64,000 bases of DNA from Thauera sp. Lineage in GTDB: Bacteria; Pseudomonadota; Gammaproteobacteria; Burkholderiales; Rhodocyclaceae. A model generated the notes under the pieces. It searched no databases, had not been told where the DNA came from, and saw only the letters and a list, made by a program, of their open reading frames with translations. The position numbers and the translations under genes are program-made. Positions 38,872 through 48,596 of the stretch are shown here, piece after piece. The DNA is taken from contig JAFLDS010000009.1 of NCBI GenBank assembly GCA_017302295.1, forward strand, positions 62,001-126,000, given 5' to 3'. The stretch's first letter is position 1; each line of letters opens with the position of its first letter.

Positions 38872-39282
38872 CTATCTGAAAGGATTGAGGCTGCGCACGC
38901 CGCTCGAGACGAAATCGTCCGTATTGCGCGTGACGACGGTCAGGTCGTAGATAAGCGCAATAGCCGCAATCTGCTTGTCGATGGCGTGCTGTGGATGGGG
39001 CGACATGAGCTTGCCCCAGACCTGCGCGCAGTCGAGGTCAAACTCGAGAATTCGGTCGGAAAAGTCGGTGACGACCTTGTCCAGCCAGGCTTCGAGACGC
39101 CCCGCCTGCTCCCGGTCTCCTCGGGCGCGAACATTCTCCAGCCCTCGGCGAATCTGACCGATGGTCACCACCGACAGATAGATCTCCTCCGCCGCCAATG
39201 TCGCGAAAAAAGCCGTCACACCGTGATTGGCGCGCCCACCTTTGCGTAGTTCGCTGATGACGTTGGTGTCGAGCAGGTACAT
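38872..39282 (-). CDS. FitB/VapC-type PIN-domain toxin
   Basis: A 136-residue PIN domain ribonuclease-type toxin. LLDTNVISELRKG carries the first acidic residue (Asp5), AIDKQIAAIAL the third, and VVTRNTDDF the C-terminal motif. The position that is usually Glu in the SxxTxGE motif is Gln here (VVTIGQIRRG, codon CAG), so catalysis may be weakened or lost. It is the downstream partner of the RHH antitoxin, overlapping it by one base, and is convergent with gyrB (51 bp). Confidence 0.86.
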   Translation of the reverse strand: MYLLDTNVISELRKGGRANHGVTAFFATLAAEEIYLSVVTIGQIRRGLENVRARGDREQAGRLEAWLDKVVTDFSDRILEFDLDCAQVWGKLMSPHPQHAIDKQIAAIALIYDLTVVTRNTDDFVSSGVRSLNPFR

Positions 39283-39494
39283 CAGGCCTGCCTGAAGTTG
39301 AAGTCTTCGTCGGCCCCGACGTCGGGCATTGAGGCCAGCACTTCCTTGAAGGATCGGCGTGCCGGTTGGGCGAGCGCCGCCCGGAGGATTTCCCGATGTT
39401 CCGCCTCAGCACTTCGCCCGTGCCGCGCCGCAGCCTCTCGCAAGGCCTGTGCGACCGAAGGCTCGATGTTGCGAACGACAAGATTGGTCGCCAT
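39282..39494 (-). CDS. FitA-type ribbon-helix-helix antitoxin
   Basis: A 70-residue antitoxin. The N-terminal NLVVRNIEPSVAQALREAA and HGRSAEAEHREILRAAL segments are those of FitA, a ribbon-helix-helix DNA-binding protein that binds and neutralises the FitB PIN toxin and represses the operon. The C-terminus (ASMPDVGADEDFNF) should be the toxin-binding tail. The start is ATG 39494, which has GGAG six bases upstream; a TTG four codons earlier is less good. A palindromic operator lies just upstream. Confidence 0.86.
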   Translation of the reverse strand: MATNLVVRNIEPSVAQALREAAARHGRSAEAEHREILRAALAQPARRSFKEVLASMPDVGADEDFNFRQA

Positions 39495-39800
39495 CGCACG
39501 CTCCAAATGATTGCATTGCTTACATGCTAATCAAGAATGCAAGCATTGCAATCACGGAAATCCTGACGCCGAACGACCCACCTTGACTCGCTACTGTGTG
39601 AGACACCGCCCAACGGAATGCCAGTTCGGCTGCCCACCCGGCATCGTGGGCAGTGACGAGGTCGGGCTGCAGGCTGCCGCATCCACCGGGGCGCCTGCCC
39701 TCGTTAAATCTGCGACGGCCGACAGGGGGCATCCAGGCCATGACAAGTGCCTTCAGCCAGAGCCGGTACAATTACGCCATCAGCCCAAACCGACCGCGAA
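39495..39800. other. 306-bp gap between the fit and hsd operons
   Basis: The part next to fitA is AT-rich and holds the fit operator (39508-39554). The right part contains a candidate hsdM -10 TACAAT (39767-39772) without a clear -35. On the minus strand between them a short open stretch (VTAHDAGWAAELAFRWAVSH) reads like a decayed gene piece, but no family could be named. Confidence 0.4.
39508..39554. promoter_or_regulatory. Operator palindrome of the fitAB-like pair
   Basis: TGATTGCATTGCTT (39508-39521) and AAGCATTGCAATCA (39541-39554) are inverted repeats with one mismatch, separated by 19 bp. They lie 14 bp upstream of the antitoxin ATG and span the probable minus-strand promoter, the expected place for FitA-type autoregulation. 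Confidence 0.55.
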
Positions 39801-41362
<1,562 letters not shown>

Positions 41363-41363
<1 letters not shown>

Positions 41364-42673
41364 TGATTTCTTTGCAGCTACTCGCAGACCTGATCACGAT
41401 AAAACATGGGTACGCCTTTAAAGGCGAATTTTTCCGAGATGCTGGCGAGCAGATAGTCGTCACGCCTGGAAATTTTCATGAGGAAGGCGGATTTCGTTTT
41501 CGCCCCGGAAAGGAAAAGTTTTACGCTGGCCCGATTCCGCCTGACTATGTCCTCAATCGAGGTGACGTGATTGTCGCTATGACAGAGCAAGGCGAGGGGT
41601 TGCTCGGAAGTACAGCCATAGTTCCCCAGAGCGATCGATTTCTGCATAACCAGCGACTTGGTCTGATTCGCCCCAAGGAAGGAGTCGAGTTAGATCTGCG
41701 TTTTATCTACTACCTCTTCAACACTCGACACGTTCGACAGCAGATTAGAGCGACCGCAAGTGGCGCGAAAGTTCGTCATACGTCCCCTTCACGCATTGGC
41801 GAGGTGAAGGCACCGATACCTTCCATCGATGTTCAGCGCCGCATCGCCTCCATCCTGTCCGCCTACGACGACCTGATCGAAAACAACACGCGACGGATCG
41901 CCATCCTTGAGGAGATGGCCCGGAGAATCTACGAGGAGTGGTTTGTCCGCTTCCGTTTTCCGGGGCATGAGCAGGTGAAGAGTGTGGAGTCGGAGCTGGG
42001 GTTGATTCCGGAGGGGTGGTCGATTGAGAAACTTGGGAATCTTCTTGAGCATCACATAGGCGGAGGCTGGGGGGAGGAAAGTGAATCTGAGGATTTTCCT
42101 GTTGCTGCTTATGTGATCCGTGGAACTGATATTCCTGATGTTCGGGTTTCCACTCTTGGCCGTTCTCCTTTGCGCTACCACAAAGAGTCAAACTTCAGAA
42201 CGCGAAAACTTCAGCCAAAGGACATTGTTTTCGAGGTCTCCGGTGGGAGCAAAGATCAGCCAGTCGGGCGAGCTGTTTTGCTGACGAACAAGCTTTTTCA
42301 GTCGGTTGATCAGCCTATCATCTGTGCCAGTTTCTGCCGCTTGGTAAGAGCAAACCAGAAGGCTATTCTTCCTGAGTTGCTCAAGTTGCATTTCGAGCGA
42401 ATTTACGAAAATCGGGAGATCATGAGGTACCAAACCCAATCTACCGGGATCACGAACTTCAAATTCACGGTCTTTCTGGAAAAAGAGATGGTCTTGGTAC
42501 CACCATCTAATCTCCAAGAGTATTTCTCGAAGTCTGTCTTGCCTCTCTATGACTTGGCTTCAACCCTTGGGACAAAAAACACGAATCTTCGAGCTACCCG
42601 CGACCTCCTGCTCCCCAAGCTGATCTCCGGCGAGCTCGACGTGTCCACCCTGCCGGAACCCGAAGCCGCCTGA
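41363..42673 (+). CDS. hsdS: Type I restriction-modification specificity subunit HsdS
   Basis: A 436-residue DNA-recognition subunit with two target recognition domains (about 1-150 and 215-400). The spacer helix repeats are conserved (DVQRRIASILSAYDDLIENN near residue 156; LRATRDLLLPKLISGELD at the end). The recognition domains have clearly lower GC and different codon use than the flanking genes, usual for shuffled or transferred TRDs. The target sequence cannot be predicted by eye. GGAGG precedes the ATG, which overlaps the hsdM stop. Confidence 0.95.
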
Positions 42674-42688
42674 ACGGGAGCGCTGAAC

Positions 42689-42958
42689 ATGCCCATCTTG
42701 TCCGTCTTCTTTGGCATCATCGTTCGCATGTGGCACGACGACCACCCGCCGCCGCACATCCATGTCGAATATCAGGGTTTCGAGGCGCTGGTGGAGGTCA
42801 GGACCGGCGAGATCAGCGAAGGCCGTCTGCCCCGCAAGGCCGCTGCTATCGTGAAAGAGTGGTGTCTGCGACATCAGGACGAACTGCTGGCGAACTGGGA
42901 GCACGCGCAACGGTTCGAACCCATGGAACGCATTCCGGGAGCCGATCAGGATGATTAA
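42689..42958 (+). CDS. DUF4160 domain protein inside the hsd operon
   Basis: An 89-residue protein with the DUF4160 signature MWHDDHPPPHIHVEYQGFEA. Function is unknown; genes of this family are often paired with DUF2442 genes, and the pair has been suspected of being a small toxin-antitoxin or regulatory module. Here it is 15 bp after hsdS, with GGGAG upstream of the ATG, and its last 8 bp overlap the next gene. Confidence 0.88.
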   Translation: MPILSVFFGIIVRMWHDDHPPPHIHVEYQGFEALVEVRTGEISEGRLPRKAAAIVKEWCLRHQDELLANWEHAQRFEPMERIPGADQDD

Positions 42959-43202
42959 GATTCTTCAGGTTGAAGCCCTCGCCGATTTTCAGCTTCGGCT
43001 GATCTTTTCCGATGGCAGCCAAGGCGTGTTCGACGGCAAACCGCTGCTGCAACGTAGCGGGCCTTTGCTCGATCCACTGCGCGATCCCGCCTACTTCCGC
43101 CGCGCCTTCATCGATGCTGGCGCTCTGTGCTGGCCCAACGGTTTGGAGTTGTCGCCACGGCGGGCGCATGAGCAATGTCGACTAGAGACGTTGAGTGCAT
43201 GA
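42951..43202 (+). CDS. DUF2442 domain protein, first copy
   Basis: An 83-residue protein. VEALADFQLRLIFSDGSQGVFDGKPLL followed by RDPAYFRRAFID (conserved DGS...VFD and DPAYF pieces) is typical of DUF2442. Function unknown. It overlaps DUF4160 by 8 bp and the second DUF2442 copy by 4 bp, so all are probably translated together. The final residues are divergent from the family (LSPRRAHEQC). Confidence 0.86.
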   Translation: MIKILQVEALADFQLRLIFSDGSQGVFDGKPLLQRSGPLLDPLRDPAYFRRAFIDAGALCWPNGLELSPRRAHEQCRLETLSA

Positions 43203-43522
43203 CCAAGGTCATCGCTGCCCAGCCCTTAGCGCACACTCAATTGCTCCTGAGTTTCAGCAACGGCGAACAGCGGCTCTTCGACGCTTCCGCCTATCTGGAC
43301 AAAGGCATTTTCACCCAGCTTCGCGACCCCGATTACTTCGACCGGGTGCGCGTCGTGGCTGGTCATGTGGAATGGCCGGGCGGGCAGGACTTCAGTCCGG
43401 ACACCCTGTATCTGCGCAGCGTGCCGACCGCCGCGCGTGAGCCCGGCCGTGCGCGAGGCACACTCGAGATCATTGCCGACGACGACGAGCATCTCAGGGA
43501 TTTCGGGGACTACATGCCATGA
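43199..43522 (+). CDS. DUF2442 domain protein, second copy
   Basis: A 107-residue protein resembling the first copy in tandem: LSFSNGEQRLFDASAYLD and LRDPDYFDRVRVVAGHVEWP are its counterpart motifs. It adds an acidic C-terminal tail (IIADDDEHLRDFGDYMP). ATG 43199 sits in an ATGA overlap with the first copy and is preferred over the upstream ATG 43175. The end overlaps the hsdR start by 4 bp. Confidence 0.85.
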   Translation: MTKVIAAQPLAHTQLLLSFSNGEQRLFDASAYLDKGIFTQLRDPDYFDRVRVVAGHVEWPGGQDFSPDTLYLRSVPTAAREPGRARGTLEIIADDDEHLRDFGDYMP

Positions 43523-46500
43523 CCACCGTCCTCACCGCCCGCGAAGTCACCGCCACCTACGGCGAACTCGTGCTCGTCGAGTTGCCCGCGATGGACTGCT
43601 TCGCTTCCCTGGGGTGGGAGGTCGCCAACCTCTACGACGAAACCTTCGGCGTCGATGGCACCGAAGGGCGCAAGTCGTCCGCCGAGGTCATCCTGGTGCC
43701 GCGCTTGCGGCGGGCGCTGGAGCGCATCAACCCCGGCTACCCGGCCACGGCCTACGATCAGGCTATCGAGCAGCTCACCGAGGACCGCGCCAAGCAGATC
43801 CCGGTGAATGCCAACCAGGCTTTCTACACGCTGCTGCGTGACCGGGTGAAGGTGGAGATCGCCGACGACGAGGGCAACCCGCAGACGGTCGAGCTGTCGG
43901 TCATCGACTGGAGCGATCCGGACAACAACGACTTCTTCCTCGCCCAGCAGATGTGGGTGTCGGGCGAGATGTACAAGCGCCGCGGCGATCTGCTCGGCTT
44001 CGTCAATGGCATCCCGCTGGTCTTCGTCGAGCTGAAGGGGCCGCATGTGCCGCTGAAGTCGGCCTACGACGACAACCTGAAGGACTACAAGGGCCAGAGC
44101 ATCCCGCAGCTGTTCCACCCCAACGCCTTCATCATCCTCTCGAACGGTTCGCAGACCCGCGTGGGGACTCTGACCAGTCCGTGGGAACACTTCTTCGAGT
44201 GGCGGCGGATCGACGACGAGACCGAAGCGGGATCGACCTCGCTGGACACCGCGATCCGGGGGCTGTGCGACAAGCGGCGGCTGCTCGACCTCGTCGAGAA
44301 CTTCACCGTGTTCGAGACGGCGCGGGGCGGGCTGATCAAGAAGGTGGCCAAGAACCACCAGTACCTCGGGGTGAACAAGGCCATCGCGCAGATGGTGAAG
44401 CTGCGGGAGTCCGGCGACCGCGAGGCGGCGAAGAAGCTCGGCGTGTTCTGGCACACCCAGGGCAGCGGCAAGAGCCTGTCGATGGTGTTCTTCACCCAGA
44501 AGGTGCTTCGAAAACTCCCCGGCAAGTGGACCTTCGTGATGGTCACCGACCGAGCCGAACTCGACGACCAGATCTACAAGACCTTCACCGCCACCGGGGC
44601 GATCACCGGGGCCGAGGTGCAGGCGACCAGCGCCGAGAACCTCAAAGCATTGCTGCGCGAGGACCACCGCTACGTCTTCAGCCTGATCCAGAAATTCCGC
44701 ACCGACAAGGGCGAGGCCTACCCGAAGATCTCCGAGCGGGACGACATCATCGTCATCACCGACGAGGCCCACCGCAGCCAGTACGACGTGTTCGCGCTCA
44801 ACATGCGCAACGCCCTGCCCAATGCGGCCTTCCTCGGCTTCACCGGCACGCCGCTGATCGCAGGCGAAGAAGAGCGCACGCGCGAGGTGTTCGGCGACTA
44901 CGTGTCGGTGTACGACTTCGCCCGCTCCATCGAGGACGGGGCGACGGTGCCGCTGTACTACGAGAACCGCACCCCCGAGCTGCAGATCATCAACGACAAC
45001 CTGAACCGCGACATCGAGCGCCTGCTGGAAGAGGCGGAACTCGACGAGGAGCAGGAGAAGAAGCTGGAGCGGGAGTTCGCCCGCGAATACCACCTGATCA
45101 CCCGCGACGACCGGCTGGAGACCATCGCCGCCGATCTGGTGAAGCACTTCCTCGGTCGCGGCTACCGGGGCAAGGCCATGATGGTCTGCATCGACAAGGC
45201 CACGGCGGTGCGGATGTACGACAAGGTCCAGGCGCACTGGAAGAAGCATCTGGCCGAGCTGGAAGCGCACCTGAAGACCGCCAGCGGGGACGCCAGGGAG
45301 ACGCTCGCCGACAAGATCATGGTGATGCGGACCACCAACATGGCCGTGGTGGTGTCGCAGTCGCAGAACGAGATCGAGGAGCTGAAGGACAAGGGCCTCG
45401 ACATCGTCCCGCACCGCCAGCGCTTGGTCAGCGAGAACCTCGACGAGCAGTTCAAGGATCCCGATGGCCAACTGCGGCTGGTCTTCGTCTGCGCGATGTG
45501 GATCACCGGCTTCGACGTGCCGACCTGCTCCACGCTCTACCTCGACAAGCCGATGCGCAACCACACCCTGATGCAGACCATCGCCAGGGCGAACCGCGTT
45601 GCACCGGGCAAGACCGCCGGCCTCATCGTCGATTACGTGGGCATCTTCCGTAACCTTCAGGACGCCCTGCGCATCTACGCCAAGCCCAACCAGCCGGGGC
45701 AACTGCCGATCAAGGACAAGGCGGCGCTGGTCGAGCAACTGGAGGGGCTGCTGCGGGAGGCGCAATCTTTCTGCACGGGTCTCGGGATCGACCTGACGGG
45801 GATCGTAAACACCCCGCCCGCACAGCGCCTGGAAGCCCTCCAGAAGGCCATGGACGTGATCCTCGAAGCCGGGGAGGACAAGACCAAGGCCTACCTGCTG
45901 CTCGCCGGTCAAGTGGCCCGGACCTTCAAGGCCATCCTGCCCGACGCGGAAGCAAACGCCCACGCGCCGACCTCGGTGCTGGTCGCCTATCTCGGGGCGA
46001 TGATCAAGGCCCTGCGTCCACCGCCGGACATCGCCGGGGTGATGAACGACCTGGATGCGCTGCTCGACGACTCGATTGCCACCGAGGGCTACCGCATCGG
46101 AGCGCGACCGGCGGCCGAGGCCCTGATCGACCTGTCGCAGATCGACTTCGCCGCCCTGCAGAAGAAGTTCGAGGACGGCAAGAAGGCCACCGAGACCGAG
46201 AAGCTGAAGGGGCAGATCGAGAAGAAGCTCGACACGATGGTCCGCGAGAACAAGGGCCGGATCGACTTCCTGGAGAAGTTCCAGAAGCTGATCGAGTCCT
46301 ACAACTCATCCAGCCACAACCTGGAGGCCTTCTTCAAGGAGCTGATGCACTTCGCCCAGAACCTCACCCAGGAGGAACAGCGGGCCACCCGCGAGAACCT
46401 GAGCGAGGAAGAGCTGGCGATTTTCGACCTCCTGACCCAGCCCGAACCCGCGCTGACCGAGAAGGAGAAGGACGAGGTGAAGAAGGTGGCCAAGGACATG

Positions 46501-46725
46501 CTCGCCAAGCTGAAGGCCGAGAAGCTGGTGCTGGACTGGAAGCTGAAGACCCGGACCAAGGCGGATGTCGAGCGGACGATTCGGGACTTCTACATCAGGC
46601 TGCCGGGGGCGTACACGCCGGAGCTGAAGAGGGACAAGCGGGCGAAGACGTACGCGCACATTTACGAGAACTACTTCGGGGCGGGGCAGAGTGTGTATCA
46701 GGGGGTGGGGGCTGCGGCGCATTAA
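43519..46725 (+). CDS. hsdR: Type I restriction endonuclease subunit HsdR
   Basis: A 1068-residue motor-nuclease subunit. The N-terminal nuclease has the ExK-type VFVELKGPH (near residue 171). The SF2 translocase has Walker A HTQGSGKSLSM (near 313-319) and DEAH at TDEAHRSQYDVF (near 415), then FLGFTGTPL and TIARANRVAPG. The C-terminal third is a helical HsdM-contacting region. With HsdM/HsdS it cuts unmethylated DNA after ATP-driven translocation. Length and motifs resemble the EcoR124 (type IC) group. Its ATG overlaps the DUF2442 stop. Confidence 0.97.
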   Translation: MTTVLTAREVTATYGELVLVELPAMDCFASLGWEVANLYDETFGVDGTEGRKSSAEVILVPRLRRALERINPGYPATAYDQAIEQLTEDRAKQIPVNANQAFYTLLRDRVKVEIADDEGNPQTVELSVIDWSDPDNNDFFLAQQMWVSGEMYKRRGDLLGFVNGIPLVFVELKGPHVPLKSAYDDNLKDYKGQSIPQLFHPNAFIILSNGSQTRVGTLTSPWEHFFEWRRIDDETEAGSTSLDTAIRGLCDKRRLLDLVENFTVFETARGGLIKKVAKNHQYLGVNKAIAQMVKLRESGDREAAKKLGVFWHTQGSGKSLSMVFFTQKVLRKLPGKWTFVMVTDRAELDDQIYKTFTATGAITGAEVQATSAENLKALLREDHRYVFSLIQKFRTDKGEAYPKISERDDIIVITDEAHRSQYDVFALNMRNALPNAAFLGFTGTPLIAGEEERTREVFGDYVSVYDFARSIEDGATVPLYYENRTPELQIINDNLNRDIERLLEEAELDEEQEKKLEREFAREYHLITRDDRLETIAADLVKHFLGRGYRGKAMMVCIDKATAVRMYDKVQAHWKKHLAELEAHLKTASGDARETLADKIMVMRTTNMAVVVSQSQNEIEELKDKGLDIVPHRQRLVSENLDEQFKDPDGQLRLVFVCAMWITGFDVPTCSTLYLDKPMRNHTLMQTIARANRVAPGKTAGLIVDYVGIFRNLQDALRIYAKPNQPGQLPIKDKAALVEQLEGLLREAQSFCTGLGIDLTGIVNTPPAQRLEALQKAMDVILEAGEDKTKAYLLLAGQVARTFKAILPDAEANAHAPTSVLVAYLGAMIKALRPPPDIAGVMNDLDALLDDSIATEGYRIGARPAAEALIDLSQIDFAALQKKFEDGKKATETEKLKGQIEKKLDTMVRENKGRIDFLEKFQKLIESYNSSSHNLEAFFKELMHFAQNLTQEEQRATRENLSEEELAIFDLLTQPEPALTEKEKDEVKKVAKDMLAKLKAEKLVLDWKLKTRTKADVERTIRDFYIRLPGAYTPELKRDKRAKTYAHIYENYFGAGQSVYQGVGAAAH

Positions 46726-46765
46726 CGCGGATCTGCGCTTTGCCCCTATTGGTGTGCATGCCATG

Positions 46766-46786
46766 TACGGCAATTTGCCGTATACT
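46766..46786. promoter_or_regulatory. Operator palindrome over the -10 of the DUF1778/GNAT pair
   Basis: TACGGCAA-T-TTGCCGTA (46766-46782) is a perfect 17-bp palindrome. It overlaps a -10-like TATACT (46781-46786), 22 bp upstream of the antitoxin ATG. This is where the RHH antitoxin of such pairs binds and represses. Confidence 0.65.
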
Positions 46787-46807
46787 TTCAGGCCGGAGGA
46801 ACAAGTG

Positions 46808-47089
46808 ATGCCCACAGCTACCAATACCGCTCGGCTTGAAGCCCGGATAAGCACCGATCTGCATGCGCTGCTGAAGCGAGCTGCTGAACTTCAGGGGCGT
46901 ACCATGACCGACTTTGTGGTCGACGCCGTGCAAGACGCCGCTCAGCGCGCTATCGAGCAGGCAGAAGTCGTCCGTCTTTCGCTCGCCGATCAGGAGTGCT
47001 TTGCGCAGGCGCTGCTATCCCCCCCGCAACCAGCCCCAGCCTTGGAACGTGCTTTTGCTCGTCGCCGCAGGCTCTTGCGTGCTGAATGA
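46808..47089 (+). CDS. DUF1778 (TacA-type) ribbon-helix-helix antitoxin
   Basis: A 93-residue antitoxin. ARLEARISTDLHALLKRAAEL followed by QGRTMTDFVVDAVQDAAQRA is the DUF1778 RHH signature. TacA-type proteins bind DNA with this part and the GNAT toxin with their C-terminal tail, here rich in Arg (ERAFARRRRLLRAE). GGAGG lies nine bases before the ATG. The stop overlaps the toxin ATG (ATGA). Confidence 0.9.
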   Translation: MPTATNTARLEARISTDLHALLKRAAELQGRTMTDFVVDAVQDAAQRAIEQAEVVRLSLADQECFAQALLSPPQPAPALERAFARRRRLLRAE

Positions 47090-47607
47090 GCAACGCACCG
47101 TTCCTCGTCGCGCCGCTTGATGCCGCGCATGAGCGTACTGGGTTCCACAGTGGTTCCGATCCGCTCGACCGGTACTTACGAGAGCAAGTCACCCAAGACA
47201 TTCGGCGACGCATGGCGGCTTGCTTCGTGGCGCTGGCCGATCGGCAGCGCATCGCCGGCTACTACACCCTCGCTTCGGCAAGCCTGATGCTGGCCGATCT
47301 CCCGGATAGCATCAGCAAAAAGCTCCCACGCTATCCGACTGTGCCAGCCGTCCGCATGGGGCGCCTGGCTGTTGATGAGGCATTCAGTGGGCAGGGTCTC
47401 GGCGGTGCGCTGCTTGCCGATGCGCTCGAACGGGCTACCCATTCCGAGATTGCCGCGTATGCCTTGATGGTCGATGCCAAGGACGGCAAGGCGGCCGCTT
47501 TCTATGGGCATCACGGTTTCATCGCTCTGCCTGACTCTCCGCTAACGCTGTTCCTTCCCTTGGCAACCGCCCTGCGATCTCGCAATCCGAGAAATCGAGC
47601 ATGCTGA
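47086..47607 (+). CDS. GNAT-family acetyltransferase toxin (TacT type)
   Basis: A 173-residue GNAT toxin. The N-terminus has the F(H/N)CGxxxLDxYL-like segment (FHSGSDPLDRYLREQ). The acetyl-CoA loop is RMGRLAVDEAFSGQGLGGAL and the catalytic Tyr is in AAFYGHHGF. TacT toxins acetylate the amino group of charged tRNAs and stop translation. Together with the DUF1778 gene it forms a complete pair just downstream of hsdR. Confidence 0.9.
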   Translation: MSNAPFLVAPLDAAHERTGFHSGSDPLDRYLREQVTQDIRRRMAACFVALADRQRIAGYYTLASASLMLADLPDSISKKLPRYPTVPAVRMGRLAVDEAFSGQGLGGALLADALERATHSEIAAYALMVDAKDGKAAAFYGHHGFIALPDSPLTLFLPLATALRSRNPRNRAC

Positions 47608-47668
47608 CTGGCTGACTGCTGGACCTCGAAACTTGACATTGCACCACCAAGACGGCGAATGACAGGAT

Positions 47669-47700
47669 CGACCCTTATGGAAAGTTTTCCATAAGGGTCG
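47669..47700. repeat. Perfect 32-bp palindrome
   Basis: CGACCCTTATGGAAA (47669-47683) and TTTCCATAAGGGTCG (47686-47700) are exact reverse complements with only GT between them. As RNA it could form a long hairpin without a T-run; as DNA it could be a dimeric protein binding site or an element end. It lies next to the YhcG remnant. Confidence 0.75.
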
Positions 47701-47711
47701 CAACCGGCCCC

Positions 47712-47910
47712 TGACAGACGAGCAAATAAAAGACCTGATCCCGCAACCGCATCACCGGTTTGTGCCGGCGCGGCAGATTGCGCAGACGCTGTCAGCGCAA
47801 TCTCGCGATAGGCCAGGTAAAAGCGGCGGTATTGCTCGAGGTTGCGGGAGTCCACAAGGTGCAGCAGGAGCTCGCCTGCAATTTCGGTGTCTTTCCGCAG
47901 CACCAAACTC
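47712..47910 (-). pseudogene. YhcG (DUF1016/PDDEXK)-like fragment
   Basis: The minus-strand frame reads KDTEIAGELLLHLVDSRNLEQ YRRFYLAYREI (shown in two parts) and then SAQSAAPAQ and SGLLFARLS. This resembles the N-terminal domain of YhcG/DUF1016 nucleases, where xRNLxxMRxFYLAYPE and then LSWxHY are conserved. The frame loses similarity after ARLS and has no plausible start, so it is a decayed remnant. YhcG genes commonly travel with restriction systems. Confidence 0.5.
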
Positions 47911-47984
47911 CCCCGCGACCCCGCTGGTATGCTCACGCGCTCGGAATGGCATGCCCCCAAGCCACCGGGACCGGAGCGACCCGC

Positions 47985-48596
47985 ATGAAAAAATTCATCC
48001 GCGACAACCCGACCATCGCCTTCGGGCTCGGCCTGCCGCTGCTGCTCGTCGCGGTGTTCCTCGCCATCTCGGGCATTCCCGCGCTGCTGGTCGCGCCGCC
48101 GCAGTACGAGGTGCTTTACGCGACCAATTACAACTTCTACAACAACGCGCATAACGCGATCCAGATCGCGGTCGTCGGTGATCGCGTGCAGGTCAGCTAC
48201 GTCGGCAACACGCAGCCCTACCAGACCCCGCGGCTGTGGCGCTTCGACCCGAAAACCGGCGCGGTCAGGGAGATCGCCCTGCCCTTGCCGGCCGGCCTCG
48301 CCCCCAACAGCGGACGCCCGGTCGAGGCGGAGAAGACACCGAGCGTGATCCCCATCGACGTCCCCGACCTCGCCGAGCTCGCGGTCGATTCGTCGAGCCT
48401 GGCGCCCGACGGCTACACGTTCCGCAGCGGCGCCGACAGCTACGGCGGAAACGTCTTCGACGGCCTGTTCTTCGGTTCTTCGCGCTACCGGGTCCAGGCC
48501 GAGCTCGTCAAGGACGGGCGCAGCATCCGCCTGCCCAACACCGACGGCGCCCACTACGGCAACACGGTCCGCTTCGTCGGCTGGGTGCTGCCGTGA
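47985..48596 (+). CDS. Membrane-anchored protein of unknown function
   Basis: A 203-residue protein with one N-terminal membrane segment (LGLPLLLVAVFLAISGIPALL, residues about 14-33). The rest is predicted to be periplasmic beta-rich (YEVLYATNYNFYNN, RVQVSYVGNTQPYQ, TVRFVGWVLP). No lipobox. Its stop codon overlaps the GTG start of the next gene (GTGA), so the two are coupled and probably act together. I do not recognise the family. The start has a GGAGCG-type ribosome-binding site. Confidence 0.7.
   Translation: MKKFIRDNPTIAFGLGLPLLLVAVFLAISGIPALLVAPPQYEVLYATNYNFYNNAHNAIQIAVVGDRVQVSYVGNTQPYQTPRLWRFDPKTGAVREIALPLPAGLAPNSGRPVEAEKTPSVIPIDVPDLAELAVDSSSLAPDGYTFRSGADSYGGNVFDGLFFGSSRYRVQAELVKDGRSIRLPNTDGAHYGNTVRFVGWVLP

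Larger units (their letters stand above)
47608..47984. other. 377-bp region with a gene remnant and a 32-bp palindrome
   Basis: Between the GNAT toxin and the membrane-protein pair. It holds a perfect palindrome (47669-47700) and, on the minus strand, a decayed YhcG-like nuclease piece (47712-47910). The last 75 bp include the leader of the 47985 gene (GGAGCGACCCGC before the ATG). Confidence 0.5.

Noticed and set aside
43510-45963. An 817-codon minus-strand open frame over hsdR
   Set aside because: Antisense artefact; hsdR has all nuclease and helicase motifs.
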